A stretch of DNA of 34,045 nt, from assembly GCA_937974625.1 (NCBI GenBank), contig CALJVJ010000191.1:1-34045 (forward strand), given 5' to 3'. The first letter of the stretch is position 1; each line of letters opens with the position of its first letter. Position numbers and translations under genes: made by a program. The DNA comes from an uncultured Saprospiraceae bacterium (GTDB lineage Bacteria > Bacteroidota > Bacteroidia > Chitinophagales > Saprospiraceae). Under the pieces are notes generated by a model. That model was not told where the DNA came from. It did not search any database and saw only the letters and a list, made by a program, of their open reading frames with translations. This document shows positions 7,604 to 16,001 of this stretch, piece by piece.

Positions 7604-8911
7604 ATGACATACGAAAAACGAAACAAAATGCAACTAAAAGGATTACGCTGGTGGATTATAGGCCTTATTTTCATTGCTACGGTCATTAATTACATCGATA
7701 GAACAGCATTTGCTTTACTTTGGCCTCAAATGGGCGAAGACCTGGGCATGGATAAAACAGATTATGCTTTAATGCTGAATATCTTTATGATAACTTACGC
7801 AGCAAGTAAATTTTTATCTGGAAGATTATATGATAAAATCGGTACTCGAATTGGTTTTGTTATATCTATCGTGGTATGGTCATTAGCAGCTGCTTTTCAT
7901 GCAATGGCAAGAGGCGTAGCTACCTTGTCTGTAGCTCGAGGTTTACTTGGACTGGGAGAGGCAGGGTTGTGGCCAGGTGCGGTAAAAAACAATGGAGAAT
8001 GGTTTCCAGTAAAACAAAGAGCACTTGCACAAGGTATCTTCAACTCTGGAGCATCAATAGGCAATGTAATTGCACCAGTTATTATAGTTTATCTTTATGC
8101 CCAATTTGGTTGGAAGTCAACCTATATAATTTTGGGAGCATTAGGACTGCTTTGGGTAATTCCATGGTTTGTTTTAAATAAAGCAAAACCAGAAGAGCAC
8201 CCTTGGATTACTGAAGGAGAAAAAAACTTAATATTAAATGACCGAATAGAAAATAATGATGTGGCGGATGAAGATGCTAAGAGTTTGAGTGTACCACAAA
8301 TTTTGAGTTACAAACAACCTTGGGGAATATTACTATGTCGTTTTTTCATAGAGCCTATTTGGTGGTTCTTTGCAGGATGGATGCCCATTTATTTGAATTC
8401 GAAATTTGGACTTAGTATTGAGGAAATTGGTAACACCATGTGGATATCTTACTTAATGGCAGCAGCAGGAGGAATCTTGGGAGGTATGTTTACAGAAGCA
8501 ATAATAAAAAGGAAATCTGTTGATACAGGAAGGAAAGCAAGTATAGTCTTAGGAGCTTTTTTAATAATTATTAGCTTTGTTTCTATTATCTTATTTGTGA
8601 ATGATTCTAATTACATGACTTTCATTTATTTAGCAGGTTTAGCACTTTTCGGGTTTCAATTTGCTATTGGTAATATTCAAACTCTTTCTAGTGATTTATT
8701 TAAAGGACCTTCAGTTGGTACATTAGCTGGATTAGCTGGAACAATTGCTGCATTTTCACCTATTATAATGAATTGGTTTATAGGTAGAATAACGGAAGGC
8801 GGTTCCTACACACCCGCGTTTATAGCCATTACAGTGTCTGTAGTACTAAGCGTATTAGCAGTTTTTATTTTCATTAGAAAAGTTCAATTAGTAGAAAACA
8901 CACATAACTAA
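7604..8911 (+). CDS. MFS hexuronate transporter, ExuT-like
   Basis: About 435 aa with 12 predicted membrane helices. The first helix carries NYIDR, and the segment GLGEAGLWPGAVKNNGEWFPVKQRALAQGIFNSG has the signature of the anion:cation symporter branch that contains hexuronate permeases (ExuT, also found as the DEH or uronate importer in alginate loci). It probably brings unsaturated uronate or DEH across the inner membrane by proton symport. Possible starts are GTG 7601, ATG 7604 and ATG 7628; the last leaves a compact N-terminus (MQLKGLRWW) and cannot be excluded. The SDR follows after 58 bases, and kdgF precedes, consistent with co-expression. Confidence 0.9.
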   Translation: MTYEKRNKMQLKGLRWWIIGLIFIATVINYIDRTAFALLWPQMGEDLGMDKTDYALMLNIFMITYAASKFLSGRLYDKIGTRIGFVISIVVWSLAAAFHAMARGVATLSVARGLLGLGEAGLWPGAVKNNGEWFPVKQRALAQGIFNSGASIGNVIAPVIIVYLYAQFGWKSTYIILGALGLLWVIPWFVLNKAKPEEHPWITEGEKNLILNDRIENNDVADEDAKSLSVPQILSYKQPWGILLCRFFIEPIWWFFAGWMPIYLNSKFGLSIEEIGNTMWISYLMAAAGGILGGMFTEAIIKRKSVDTGRKASIVLGAFLIIISFVSIILFVNDSNYMTFIYLAGLALFGFQFAIGNIQTLSSDLFKGPSVGTLAGLAGTIAAFSPIIMNWFIGRITEGGSYTPAFIAITVSVVLSVLAVFIFIRKVQLVENTHN

Positions 8912-8969
8912 AACAGTATTAAAATAGAATTTTTAAAATTAAATCTAAACGTATTTACAATAATTAATT

Positions 8970-9728
8970 ATGTCACAAACAAAAGTAGCGATAGTAACTG
9001 GAGCAACTGCTGGAATTGGTTTAGCAGTAGCAAAAAGATTAGGTAAAGATGGATTTACTGTAGTAATAAATGGTATCAATCATGATGAAGGGGCGCAAAG
9101 AGTTAAAGAATTGGTAGCAGATGGAATTACAGCTGAATACGTCGGGTTTGATGTTACCAAAGAAGATCCAGTAACTAAAAACATTACCGCAATTGGAGAA
9201 AAATATGGTAGAATAGATGTACTTGTAAACAATGCAGGTGGATTAGGCGGTAGGTCTAGATTCGAAGACATGACAACAGAGTTTTATAGATTTGTCATGG
9301 CATTAAACTTGGACTCTGTATTTTTTGCCTCAAGAGCGGCAATTCCTTTTCTTAAAAAAGGCGATAATCCTACCATCATTAACTATACCTCAAATGCAGG
9401 ATGGAATGCAGGAGGACCCGGAGCAGGGATGTATGGAACTTCTAAAGCAGCCGTACATACCATTACAAGAGCATTAGCTAAAGATTTAGCTGAATACGGT
9501 ATTAGAGTAAATGCGGTATCACCGGGTACGATTGATACTGATTTTCATATTGGGATAAAATCTACAAAGCCGGAGGTTTTTAAGTCATGGGCAAAAAATA
9601 TTATGTTAGGAAGGTTAGGACAACCAGAAGACGTTGCAGGGGTTGTTTCTTTCTTAGCTAGTAAAGATGCAGGATTCTTAACGGCAGAAACCATCCAAGT
9701 TGGTGGCGGTCAAGCCTTAGGAATATAA
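8970..9728 (+). CDS. SDR, probable DEH reductase / KDG dehydrogenase
   Basis: 252 aa, a classical short-chain dehydrogenase. The nucleotide site TGATAGIG is at 10-17, NNAG at 87-90, the catalytic Ser141 and the Tyr155-x3-Lys159 pair in MYGTSK. A C-terminal GGGQALGI replaces the common GG. In alginate loci, an SDR next to KdgF and the hexuronate permease reduces DEH to 2-keto-3-deoxy-D-gluconate with NAD(P)H; this assignment rests on family plus context. The loop after beta-2 (INGINHDEG) lacks an acidic residue straight after the strand, so NADPH use is possible. A hairpin follows the stop. Confidence 0.85.
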   Translation: MSQTKVAIVTGATAGIGLAVAKRLGKDGFTVVINGINHDEGAQRVKELVADGITAEYVGFDVTKEDPVTKNITAIGEKYGRIDVLVNNAGGLGGRSRFEDMTTEFYRFVMALNLDSVFFASRAAIPFLKKGDNPTIINYTSNAGWNAGGPGAGMYGTSKAAVHTITRALAKDLAEYGIRVNAVSPGTIDTDFHIGIKSTKPEVFKSWAKNIMLGRLGQPEDVAGVVSFLASKDAGFLTAETIQVGGGQALGI

Positions 9729-9736
9729 AAGATTTC

Positions 9737-9774
9737 AGAAGTCAGGTATAGTACTTTACCCATATCTGACTTCT
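9737..9774 (+). terminator. Hairpin terminator after the SDR gene
   Basis: A 13-bp stem, AGAAGTCAGGTAT (9737-9749) with ATATCTGACTTCT (9762-9774, one G-T pair), then AACTCTTTTC. The T-run is short, so the call is moderate. Confidence 0.65.
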
Positions 9775-10106
9775 AACTCTTTTCTAGGGAGTAGGCAATA
9801 AATAATCTGTCTATATTTTGGAAGTTAGTTTTTCTTTATACAATGCATTAACCCTATGGGAATGCCTAAAGGAAAAATATCGATTAAAATGAGTAGCTTA
9901 TATTTTTCCTACTCCCTTATTATAATATTTATAATCGAAAAATGAGTAAACCCTGAAGGTTTCTACTCAAGAGAGCATTTAGAATAAACCCTAATCCATT
10001 ATCACTTTTCTTGCAGATTTTTGGCTAAATAACTTTTAAGTTTATTTAGGGCGGTATCGCTTTGTTCAAACCATACCTGATTTGAAGAATTTCTAACTAA
10101 AAAATT
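9775..10106. other. Non-coding stretch with inverted repeats before PL6
   Basis: No intact gene. A perfect 10-bp inverted repeat AGGGAGTAGG / CCTACTCCCT sits at 9786-9795 and 9908-9917. A hairpin GAGTAAACC / GGTTTCTACTC lies at 9944-9968. The same GAGTA/TACTC words recur, which suggests a small palindromic element. No TTGGTnnACCAA operator is present. A 39-codon open stretch on the - strand (ending at 10002) looks protein-like but is not supported. Confidence 0.5.
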
Positions 10107-12425
10107 ATGAGAAATTTTCTAATTCTTAGTATTTCTTTTTTCTTATTTGCTTGTCAGCAACAGTCTAATAAGAATTCCAATTCGATAGTCAAAACAAATG
10201 AAACTTTATATAAAGCTATTGAAACCGCAGAACCAGGTACCCAAATCATATTGGCCAATGGAATATGGAAAGATGTGAATATTAAGTTCACAGGAAATGG
10301 TACGGAAGACCAACCAATTTTATTAAGGGCAGAAACAGCAGGAAAAGTATTTTTAGAAGGTAAATCCGATTTAAAATTAGGTGGCAACTATTTAGAAGTG
10401 CATGATTTATATTTTAGAAATGGGCAAACACCTTCTCAAGCGGTCATCGCTTTTAAAATAGGTAAAGATAAAATTGCGAGTCATTGTAGAGTGACCAATA
10501 CGGTTATCGAAGATTACAACCAATTAAAGCGAGATAGAAAAGACCATTGGGTAGAATTTTGGGGACGACACAACCAAATGGACCATTGTTACCTAGCAGG
10601 AAAATCTAACGAAGGACCTACCCTAAGAGTGGATATTAAAGGAAGGGAAAATATTAATAACTATCATCAAATTATCCATAATTATTTCGGGCCAAGACCC
10701 AGAAAAGGAGGCCCAAAGGCAGAAACTATTCAAATAGGGGATAGTGGTACGTCCATGTCGCCAAGCTACACCAATATTTCTAATAATCTTTTTGATAGAT
10801 GTAATGGAGAAGTAGAAGTTATTTCTAGCAAAACCAATTTTAATGAATTTAGAAATAATGTCTTTTATAAAAGTGAAGGTTCTTTGGTGACTAGGCATGG
10901 CAATTATTGCATTATAGATGGTAATTATTTTATCGGTGATGAGAATAATAATGTTGGTGGAGTACGATTAATAAATACAGGTCATTGGGTGACGAATAAC
11001 TATTTTTATAACCTAAAGGGAACCGAATTTAGAAGCCCTTTGGCGATTATGAATGGTATTCCAAAATCTCCGCTTAATCGATACAATCAAGTGACGGACG
11101 TGGTTGTAGCCCATAATACTTGGGTCAATTGTAAATCACCATGGCACTTTGGAGTGGGCACGAATATCAGTCAAAAAGATGTTTTGCCGGCGTCTGAAAT
11201 AAGGTCAGCCAGACCAATTAGAACGGTGGTCGCCAACAACCTCATTTATAATGAAAAAGGCGATGAAAAACCCATTGTTGCACATGACAAAATTGATGGT
11301 ATTAACTTCCAATATAACTTGTTAAATAATCAAAAGACAGCTTTTGAAAAGGTGGACGGAGTAATCGCTAGTTCGATGGAAGTTGCAGCCATTAACGACT
11401 ATCTTTTTGCACCAAAGGGAATTCAAAATGATACATCCGTATATTCGGGTTTTGATTTTGAAACCATCAGTAAAGACTTAATGGGTAATGCTCGAACCGA
11501 TAAAAATAATTCGGTAGGCGCGATGAATCAATCTATCGCAAGTGACCCACAAATTTTGAATAAAGAGAAATATGGCCCGTCTTGGTTTACTAATGAAGTT
11601 GAAGCATATACGCCCAAAACACTTACGGCATCTGCAACAACAGGTGATTTAGTAAAAAAGATAACAGAAGCTAACGATGGAGATATTATAGCATTGACAA
11701 ATGGTATTTACACCATCTCTGAACCTATCATTATTAATAAAAAAATAACGGTTCAATCTAAGGATGCTGAAAATAGGGCACAAATTATATATGCAGGTGC
11801 AGCTAAAACACCCGCCTTTGAAATGCATCCTAAAGGAAACTTAAATCTGCAACACGTTAATTTGAGTGGGAATAACGAGGTATATGCATTTGCTAGTCTA
11901 AAAGAAAATATGTCTAGTTTATATAATTTGAATGTTATTGATTCGGAGATTAGCAACTTTAATTATGTTTTGAAAGCCTATAAAGAAACCTTTGCCGATG
12001 CCATTACTTTTAGTGATTCAAAACTTAATAATTGCGAAAATGGAATTGAATTATCCGCTGAAACAAATGATAAAGGAGACTATAATACAGAATTTTTGAC
12101 CATTAAGAGTTGCCAATTTGACAATATTAAAAAGAACGTAATAGACTATTATCGGGGAGGTTATGATGAATCGACCATTGGAGGTAATTTACTAGTTACC
12201 AATAGCACTTTTACAAATTGTGGGGCGCAAGAAGAAAATGGAATCTTGTTAAATACTCGTGGAATTATTAATGTGGATATTTCTCAAAATACGTTTAAAA
12301 ATAATTCAGTAAAATTAATTGCCTTATTATGGGGTGCTAAGAATAATCAGCACTCGGAAAATGAAATAACCAACTCAGGTAAAATTGTCGTACAGGAAAA
12401 TATAGCATTGAAATTAATTTATTAG
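10107..12425 (+). CDS. PL6 alginate lyase, two-domain lipoprotein
   Basis: 772 aa. A right-handed parallel beta-helix of the PL6 / chondroitinase-B family fills the N-terminal half. The catalytic base and acid are visible as Lys242 in EVISSK and Arg263 in LVTRHG. Repeated NN.F / N.Y turns (NISNNLF, FRNNVF, IDGNYF, VTNNYF) mark helix coils. A second beta-helix-like part follows from about residue 500 (another LVKKITEANDGDIIAL start), as in two-domain PL6 enzymes such as AlyGC. The signal ends in LFAC (Cys16), so it is a lipoprotein. The Nramp-fold gene starts 36 bases later and is probably co-transcribed. Substrate preference (polyM, polyG or mixed) cannot be read from the sequence. Confidence 0.93.
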   Translation: MRNFLILSISFFLFACQQQSNKNSNSIVKTNETLYKAIETAEPGTQIILANGIWKDVNIKFTGNGTEDQPILLRAETAGKVFLEGKSDLKLGGNYLEVHDLYFRNGQTPSQAVIAFKIGKDKIASHCRVTNTVIEDYNQLKRDRKDHWVEFWGRHNQMDHCYLAGKSNEGPTLRVDIKGRENINNYHQIIHNYFGPRPRKGGPKAETIQIGDSGTSMSPSYTNISNNLFDRCNGEVEVISSKTNFNEFRNNVFYKSEGSLVTRHGNYCIIDGNYFIGDENNNVGGVRLINTGHWVTNNYFYNLKGTEFRSPLAIMNGIPKSPLNRYNQVTDVVVAHNTWVNCKSPWHFGVGTNISQKDVLPASEIRSARPIRTVVANNLIYNEKGDEKPIVAHDKIDGINFQYNLLNNQKTAFEKVDGVIASSMEVAAINDYLFAPKGIQNDTSVYSGFDFETISKDLMGNARTDKNNSVGAMNQSIASDPQILNKEKYGPSWFTNEVEAYTPKTLTASATTGDLVKKITEANDGDIIALTNGIYTISEPIIINKKITVQSKDAENRAQIIYAGAAKTPAFEMHPKGNLNLQHVNLSGNNEVYAFASLKENMSSLYNLNVIDSEISNFNYVLKAYKETFADAITFSDSKLNNCENGIELSAETNDKGDYNTEFLTIKSCQFDNIKKNVIDYYRGGYDESTIGGNLLVTNSTFTNCGAQEENGILLNTRGIINVDISQNTFKNNSVKLIALLWGAKNNQHSENEITNSGKIVVQENIALKLIY

Positions 12426-12461
12426 CCCGTTTGTACTCCATTATACCAAGCACCATAAAAG

Positions 12462-13706
12462 ATGGCATTAACGAAACTAAAAAAAATATTCCAGTCTCTT
12501 TTACCAGGAATCTTTTTATTTGGATTTACGGTTGGAACGGGTAGTGTGACTGCTATGGCAAAAGCAGGTGCAGACTATGGAATGTCTTTGCTCTGGACCA
12601 TTTTTTTATCATGTGTAATTACTTATTTTCTAATTAATCTTTTCGGCAAATACACTTTAGTAACAGGTGAAACAATACTTGCCGCCATTAAAAAAAGAAT
12701 CCATCCTGCGGCAGCTTTCTTTTTCATTATTACCTTAACCGCTCACGTGTCAGGCAGTACCATAGGCATTATGGGAATTGTCTCTGATGTCTGTTATGAA
12801 TGGTCTAAAAACTTTGTAGAAGGCGGAATTCGGCCGCTATACTTTGCCCTCTTTTTCATAGGTATCATTTATGGTCTTTTTTTAAAAGGAAGCACCAAAT
12901 TATTTGAACAAACATTAGCGGTGATTGTCGGGATAATGGCAATTTGTTTTTTAATAAACTTTTTCTTACTGATGCCGCCCTTAATCGATTTAGTCAATGG
13001 AATGATTCCGAACGTACCTGATACTGGAGGAGAGAATAGTGCTTTTTTGGTGATTGCTTCAATGGTAGGTACCACTGTTTTTTCTGGTTTATTTATTCTA
13101 CGGTCTACTTTGGTGAAGGAGGCAGGTTGGACAATGGCAGACTTAAAAACTCAACAAAGAGATGCTTTATTCTCTGGCTTTTTAATGTTCTTAGTAAGCG
13201 CAGCAATTATGGCAGCGGCAGCAGGTTCGTTGCATATTAAAGGGGTAACTTTAACGAAAGTATCTGAATTAATAAGTCTTTTAGAACCCTTTGCTGGAAC
13301 ATTGGGAGTTACTATTTTTACGATTGGTTTGATTGCGGCAGGTGTTTCCTCTCAATTTCCCAATGTGGCTTTATTACCTTGGATGCTGGACGATTATTAC
13401 GAAAGAGAAGGAGACTTAACCAGAGGCAGTTATCGAATTTTTGTATTTTTTATGTCTTTATTAGGCTTGATTGTTCCTATTTTTAATGCGAAACCAATTG
13501 CTATTATGATATTGTCTCAGGCTTTTGGTGCTTTAGTATTACCAGCTACCGTAGCTTGTATTATTTACTTAGGGAATGAGTCAAGTCAAATGAAAGAATA
13601 TAAATTTTCTTTAGTTACAAATTTAATACTATTGGCTATTCTATTATTTGCTATCATGATGAGTTATATGAGTTTTACAGGTATTATTGCCACACTTAAA
13701 TCATAG
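12462..13706 (+). CDS. Nramp-fold membrane transporter lacking metal motifs (2)
   Basis: 414 aa, the same length as the first copy and clearly its paralogue: LPGIFLFGFTVGTGSVTAM, then AGADYGMSLLW and LVTGET match the same positions. The DPGN position is GTGS (25-28) and the MPHN position is VFSG (206-209), so no Nramp metal site remains. About 11 helices are predicted. It lies 36 bases after a PL6 lyase gene and 182 bases before the kdgK start, where a new promoter begins. The repeated pairing of this protein type with lyases suggests transport of an alginate breakdown product across the inner membrane, as an alternative or partner to the MFS permease. This function is inferred. Confidence 0.85.
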   Translation: MALTKLKKIFQSLLPGIFLFGFTVGTGSVTAMAKAGADYGMSLLWTIFLSCVITYFLINLFGKYTLVTGETILAAIKKRIHPAAAFFFIITLTAHVSGSTIGIMGIVSDVCYEWSKNFVEGGIRPLYFALFFIGIIYGLFLKGSTKLFEQTLAVIVGIMAICFLINFFLLMPPLIDLVNGMIPNVPDTGGENSAFLVIASMVGTTVFSGLFILRSTLVKEAGWTMADLKTQQRDALFSGFLMFLVSAAIMAAAAGSLHIKGVTLTKVSELISLLEPFAGTLGVTIFTIGLIAAGVSSQFPNVALLPWMLDDYYEREGDLTRGSYRIFVFFMSLLGLIVPIFNAKPIAIMILSQAFGALVLPATVACIIYLGNESSQMKEYKFSLVTNLILLAILLFAIMMSYMSFTGIIATLKS

Positions 13707-13818
13707 GAATGATTAGGTTCTTATTTTATTGTTTCCCATTTTTCTTTTTTGTTGAACAGGGTTGATGATTCCTTAATAAAATAAGTTTTTAATCCAAGAA
13801 TAAAATTATTTACTAAAA

Positions 13819-13875
13819 GTTTGGTCAACCAATTATTTTATTTTACTTTTGACATATCAAATTGGTTGACCAAAA
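13819..13875 (+). promoter_or_regulatory. kdgK promoter with two palindromic operators
   Basis: Bacteroidota promoter: TTTG at 13820-13823 and TACTTTTG (TAnnTTTG) at 13844-13851, 20 bases apart. Operator 1, TTGGTCAACCAA (13821-13832), overlaps the -33 element. Operator 2, TTGGTTGACCAA (13862-13873), lies just past the likely start of transcription. Their centres are 41 bases apart, about four helical turns. The motif resembles operators of UxuR/ExuR-type GntR repressors, so induction by a uronate intermediate is likely. Confidence 0.8.
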
Positions 13876-13888
13876 TATTTAATTAATT

Positions 13889-14926
13889 ATGAAGAAAGTA
13901 GTCACTTTTGGAGAAATTATGCTCCGATTAACACCGCCTAATTTAAGGCGTTTTTCACAAGCGAGTTCATTTGAAGTAATTTATGGAGGAGGGGAAAGTA
14001 ATGTAGCGGTAACACTAGCTAATTACGGAATTCCAACAGAATTTGTAACCCGATTGCCAAAGAATGATATTGGAGAATGTGCGCTTATGGAAATGCGAAA
14101 AAGAGGGGTTGGGACGAAACACATCCATAGAGGTGGGGAACGATTAGGTATTTATTTTTTAGAAATTGGAGCTGTAAGTCGAGGAAGTAAGGTTGTCTAT
14201 GACCGAGCGCATTCTGCCATGTCTACTATCGAGAAAGGGATGATTGATTGGGAGGAAGTATTCAAAGATGCCGATTGGTTTCATTGGACAGGTATTACTC
14301 CTGCCATCTCTCAAGGTGCAGCGGATGCTTGTTTAGAGGCTATTCAAGTGGCAAATAGAATGGGCGTAACCGTTTCAACTGATTTGAATTACCGAAAAAA
14401 ATTATGGAAATATGGCAAAGAACCAGGAGAAGTCATGCCAGCATTAGTAGCGGGTTGTGACATCATTTTAGGAAATGAAGAAGATGCCGAAAAGCATTTT
14501 GGCTTACACCCCGAAGGATTGGATGTAACCGCAGGTCATGAAGTGGATGCCAAATCTTATTTATCGGTTTTGCAACAATTAATGGAAATGTTTCCAAGAG
14601 CAAAGAAGGTAATTACAACTTTAAGAGGGTCAATAAGTGCTTCCCATAATACGTGGTCTGGTGTATTATACGATGGTAAAACGCTCTATGAAGCACCAAC
14701 TTACCAAATCACGCATATCGTAGATAGAGTAGGGGGTGGTGATAGTTTTATGGGTGGTTTAATTTATGGTTTATTGAATCATCCTGAGGATGACCAAACA
14801 GCCTTGAATTTTGCGGTAGCAGCCTCTTGTTTAAAACATACCATTTATGGAGATGCAAATTTAGCAACTGTTGAAGAAGTAGAAAAATTAATGAGTGGAG
14901 ATGCAAGTGGTAGAGTTGCAAGATAA
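13889..14926 (+). CDS. kdgK: 2-keto-3-deoxygluconate kinase
   Basis: 345 aa, PfkB/ribokinase family. It phosphorylates KDG at C6 with ATP to give KDPG. The N-terminal FGEIMLRLTPP and YGGGESNVAV form the sugar-binding start typical of KdgK. The C-terminal VDRVGGGDSFMGGL holds the anion hole and catalytic Asp285. TDLNYRKKLW (164-173) is another KdgK-like element. The length is slightly above the common 310-340. It is cytoplasmic. It has its own repressed promoter with two operators directly upstream and a terminator downstream, so it may be transcribed singly, with some read-through to eda. Confidence 0.93.
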   Translation: MKKVVTFGEIMLRLTPPNLRRFSQASSFEVIYGGGESNVAVTLANYGIPTEFVTRLPKNDIGECALMEMRKRGVGTKHIHRGGERLGIYFLEIGAVSRGSKVVYDRAHSAMSTIEKGMIDWEEVFKDADWFHWTGITPAISQGAADACLEAIQVANRMGVTVSTDLNYRKKLWKYGKEPGEVMPALVAGCDIILGNEEDAEKHFGLHPEGLDVTAGHEVDAKSYLSVLQQLMEMFPRAKKVITTLRGSISASHNTWSGVLYDGKTLYEAPTYQITHIVDRVGGGDSFMGGLIYGLLNHPEDDQTALNFAVAASCLKHTIYGDANLATVEEVEKLMSGDASGRVAR

Positions 14927-15004
14927 TATTATAGCTTAAATAGGCTACTTAAAATATTTTAGTTTCATACGAATCAAGAATAATTTGGTTTTATTTGGTT
15001 AGGA

Positions 15005-15036
15005 AAGGGTGGCGAATTGTTCGTCACCCTTCTTTT
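15005..15036 (+). terminator. Terminator after kdgK
   Basis: A 12-bp stem, AAGGGTGGCGAA (15005-15016) with TTCGTCACCCTT (15020-15031), a 3-nt loop and CTTTT. It separates kdgK from eda by a 221-base spacer. Confidence 0.85.
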
Positions 15037-15147
15037 AAGTTACTGTAAAAAAGAAGACTGTCATTTTGTATTAGCACCACTGGTTAGCATCCATTAGCTA
15101 AAGCAAACTTTCAAAAGCGAACTTCTTTTTCATTAAAAATAAATACA

Positions 15148-15816
15148 ATGGCAAAGTTTTCAAAAATAGAAGTATTACAAAAAGTAGCAGCACAAGGGAT
15201 GATGCCCCTTTTTTACAATCCTGATATTGAACTAGGAAAAAAGGTGATTAAAGCCTGTTATGAAGGAGGTGCAAGATTATTAGAATTTACAAATCGAGGA
15301 GATTTTGCCCATGAAGTATTTGGAGCGTTGAATAAGTATTGTAGAAAAGAATTACCTGAAATGATAATGGGTGTTGGTTCTATTAACGATGCTGGAACAG
15401 CAAGTCTTTTCATGCAATTAGGGGCAAACTTTATCGTTTCAGCATCCCTTAGAGAAGATATTTCCAAGGTTTGTAACCGTCGAAAAGTGCCTTACATGCC
15501 AGGATGTGGTACACTAACTGAAATCGGTAAAGCCGAGGAATTAGGTTGTGATATAGTCAAACTTTTTCCAGGCAGTGTCTATGGACCTGGTTTTATAAAA
15601 GCCATAAAAGGGCCACAACCTTGGACGAATATTATGCCAACAGGAGGAGTTGCTCCAACCGAAGAAAATTTAAAAGGATGGTTTGGTGCTGGTGCTATTT
15701 GTGTGGGAATGGGGTCAAAACTAATTTCTAAACAAATTATAAAAGACCAAGACTTTAAAGCATTAACTGCAAAGACAAAAGCTGCGTTACAAATTATTAA
15801 AGAAGTAAGGGAATAA
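15148..15816 (+). CDS. eda: KDPG/KHG aldolase
   Basis: 222 aa, class I aldolase of the Eda family. It splits 2-keto-3-deoxy-6-phosphogluconate to pyruvate and glyceraldehyde-3-phosphate, the last step of the alginate route. The Schiff-base lysine is Lys138 in DIVKLFPGS, and Glu46 in RLLEFTNRG fits the catalytic acid. The PTGGV phosphate-binding turn is at about 168-172. The protein starts with MAKFSKIEVLQ and has no signal. It follows kdgK but after a terminator, and no operator palindrome or clear promoter was found in front of it. Confidence 0.93.
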   Translation: MAKFSKIEVLQKVAAQGMMPLFYNPDIELGKKVIKACYEGGARLLEFTNRGDFAHEVFGALNKYCRKELPEMIMGVGSINDAGTASLFMQLGANFIVSASLREDISKVCNRRKVPYMPGCGTLTEIGKAEELGCDIVKLFPGSVYGPGFIKAIKGPQPWTNIMPTGGVAPTEENLKGWFGAGAICVGMGSKLISKQIIKDQDFKALTAKTKAALQIIKEVRE

Positions 15817-16001
15817 TTGCCCTAGGATAGCTATTTTTAGCTAAAATAATTCAATCAATTGATGGCTAACTGCTGAATTTTACTTGGTAAATCACAGCCC
15901 ACAATTTCATGAAATTAATGTTGTAAACCTTTAATTTTTAAAGGATTATTTTCAATCCCAACCATTTCTGTAATAAATTCTGTCTTTTACAAAAAAAGAA
16001 C

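Noticed and set aside
7876-8181. 101-codon + strand ORF inside the MFS gene
   Set aside because: It is an out-of-frame shadow of the transporter gene with cysteine- and serine-rich, non-protein-like composition.
10002-10123. 39-codon open stretch on the - strand ending NKLKSYLAKNLQEK, possible tail of a lost gene
   Set aside because: Closed by stops on both sides, no start in a sensible place, no recognised family, and it overlaps the start of the PL6 gene.
10623-10898. 91-codon - strand ORF inside the PL6 gene
   Set aside because: Antisense shadow; the PL6 frame has full catalytic motifs and no sign of a break.
15829-15849. TAGCTA/TTTTAGCTAAAA palindrome after eda as a terminator
   Set aside because: Short AT-only stem and no T-run; too weak to call.
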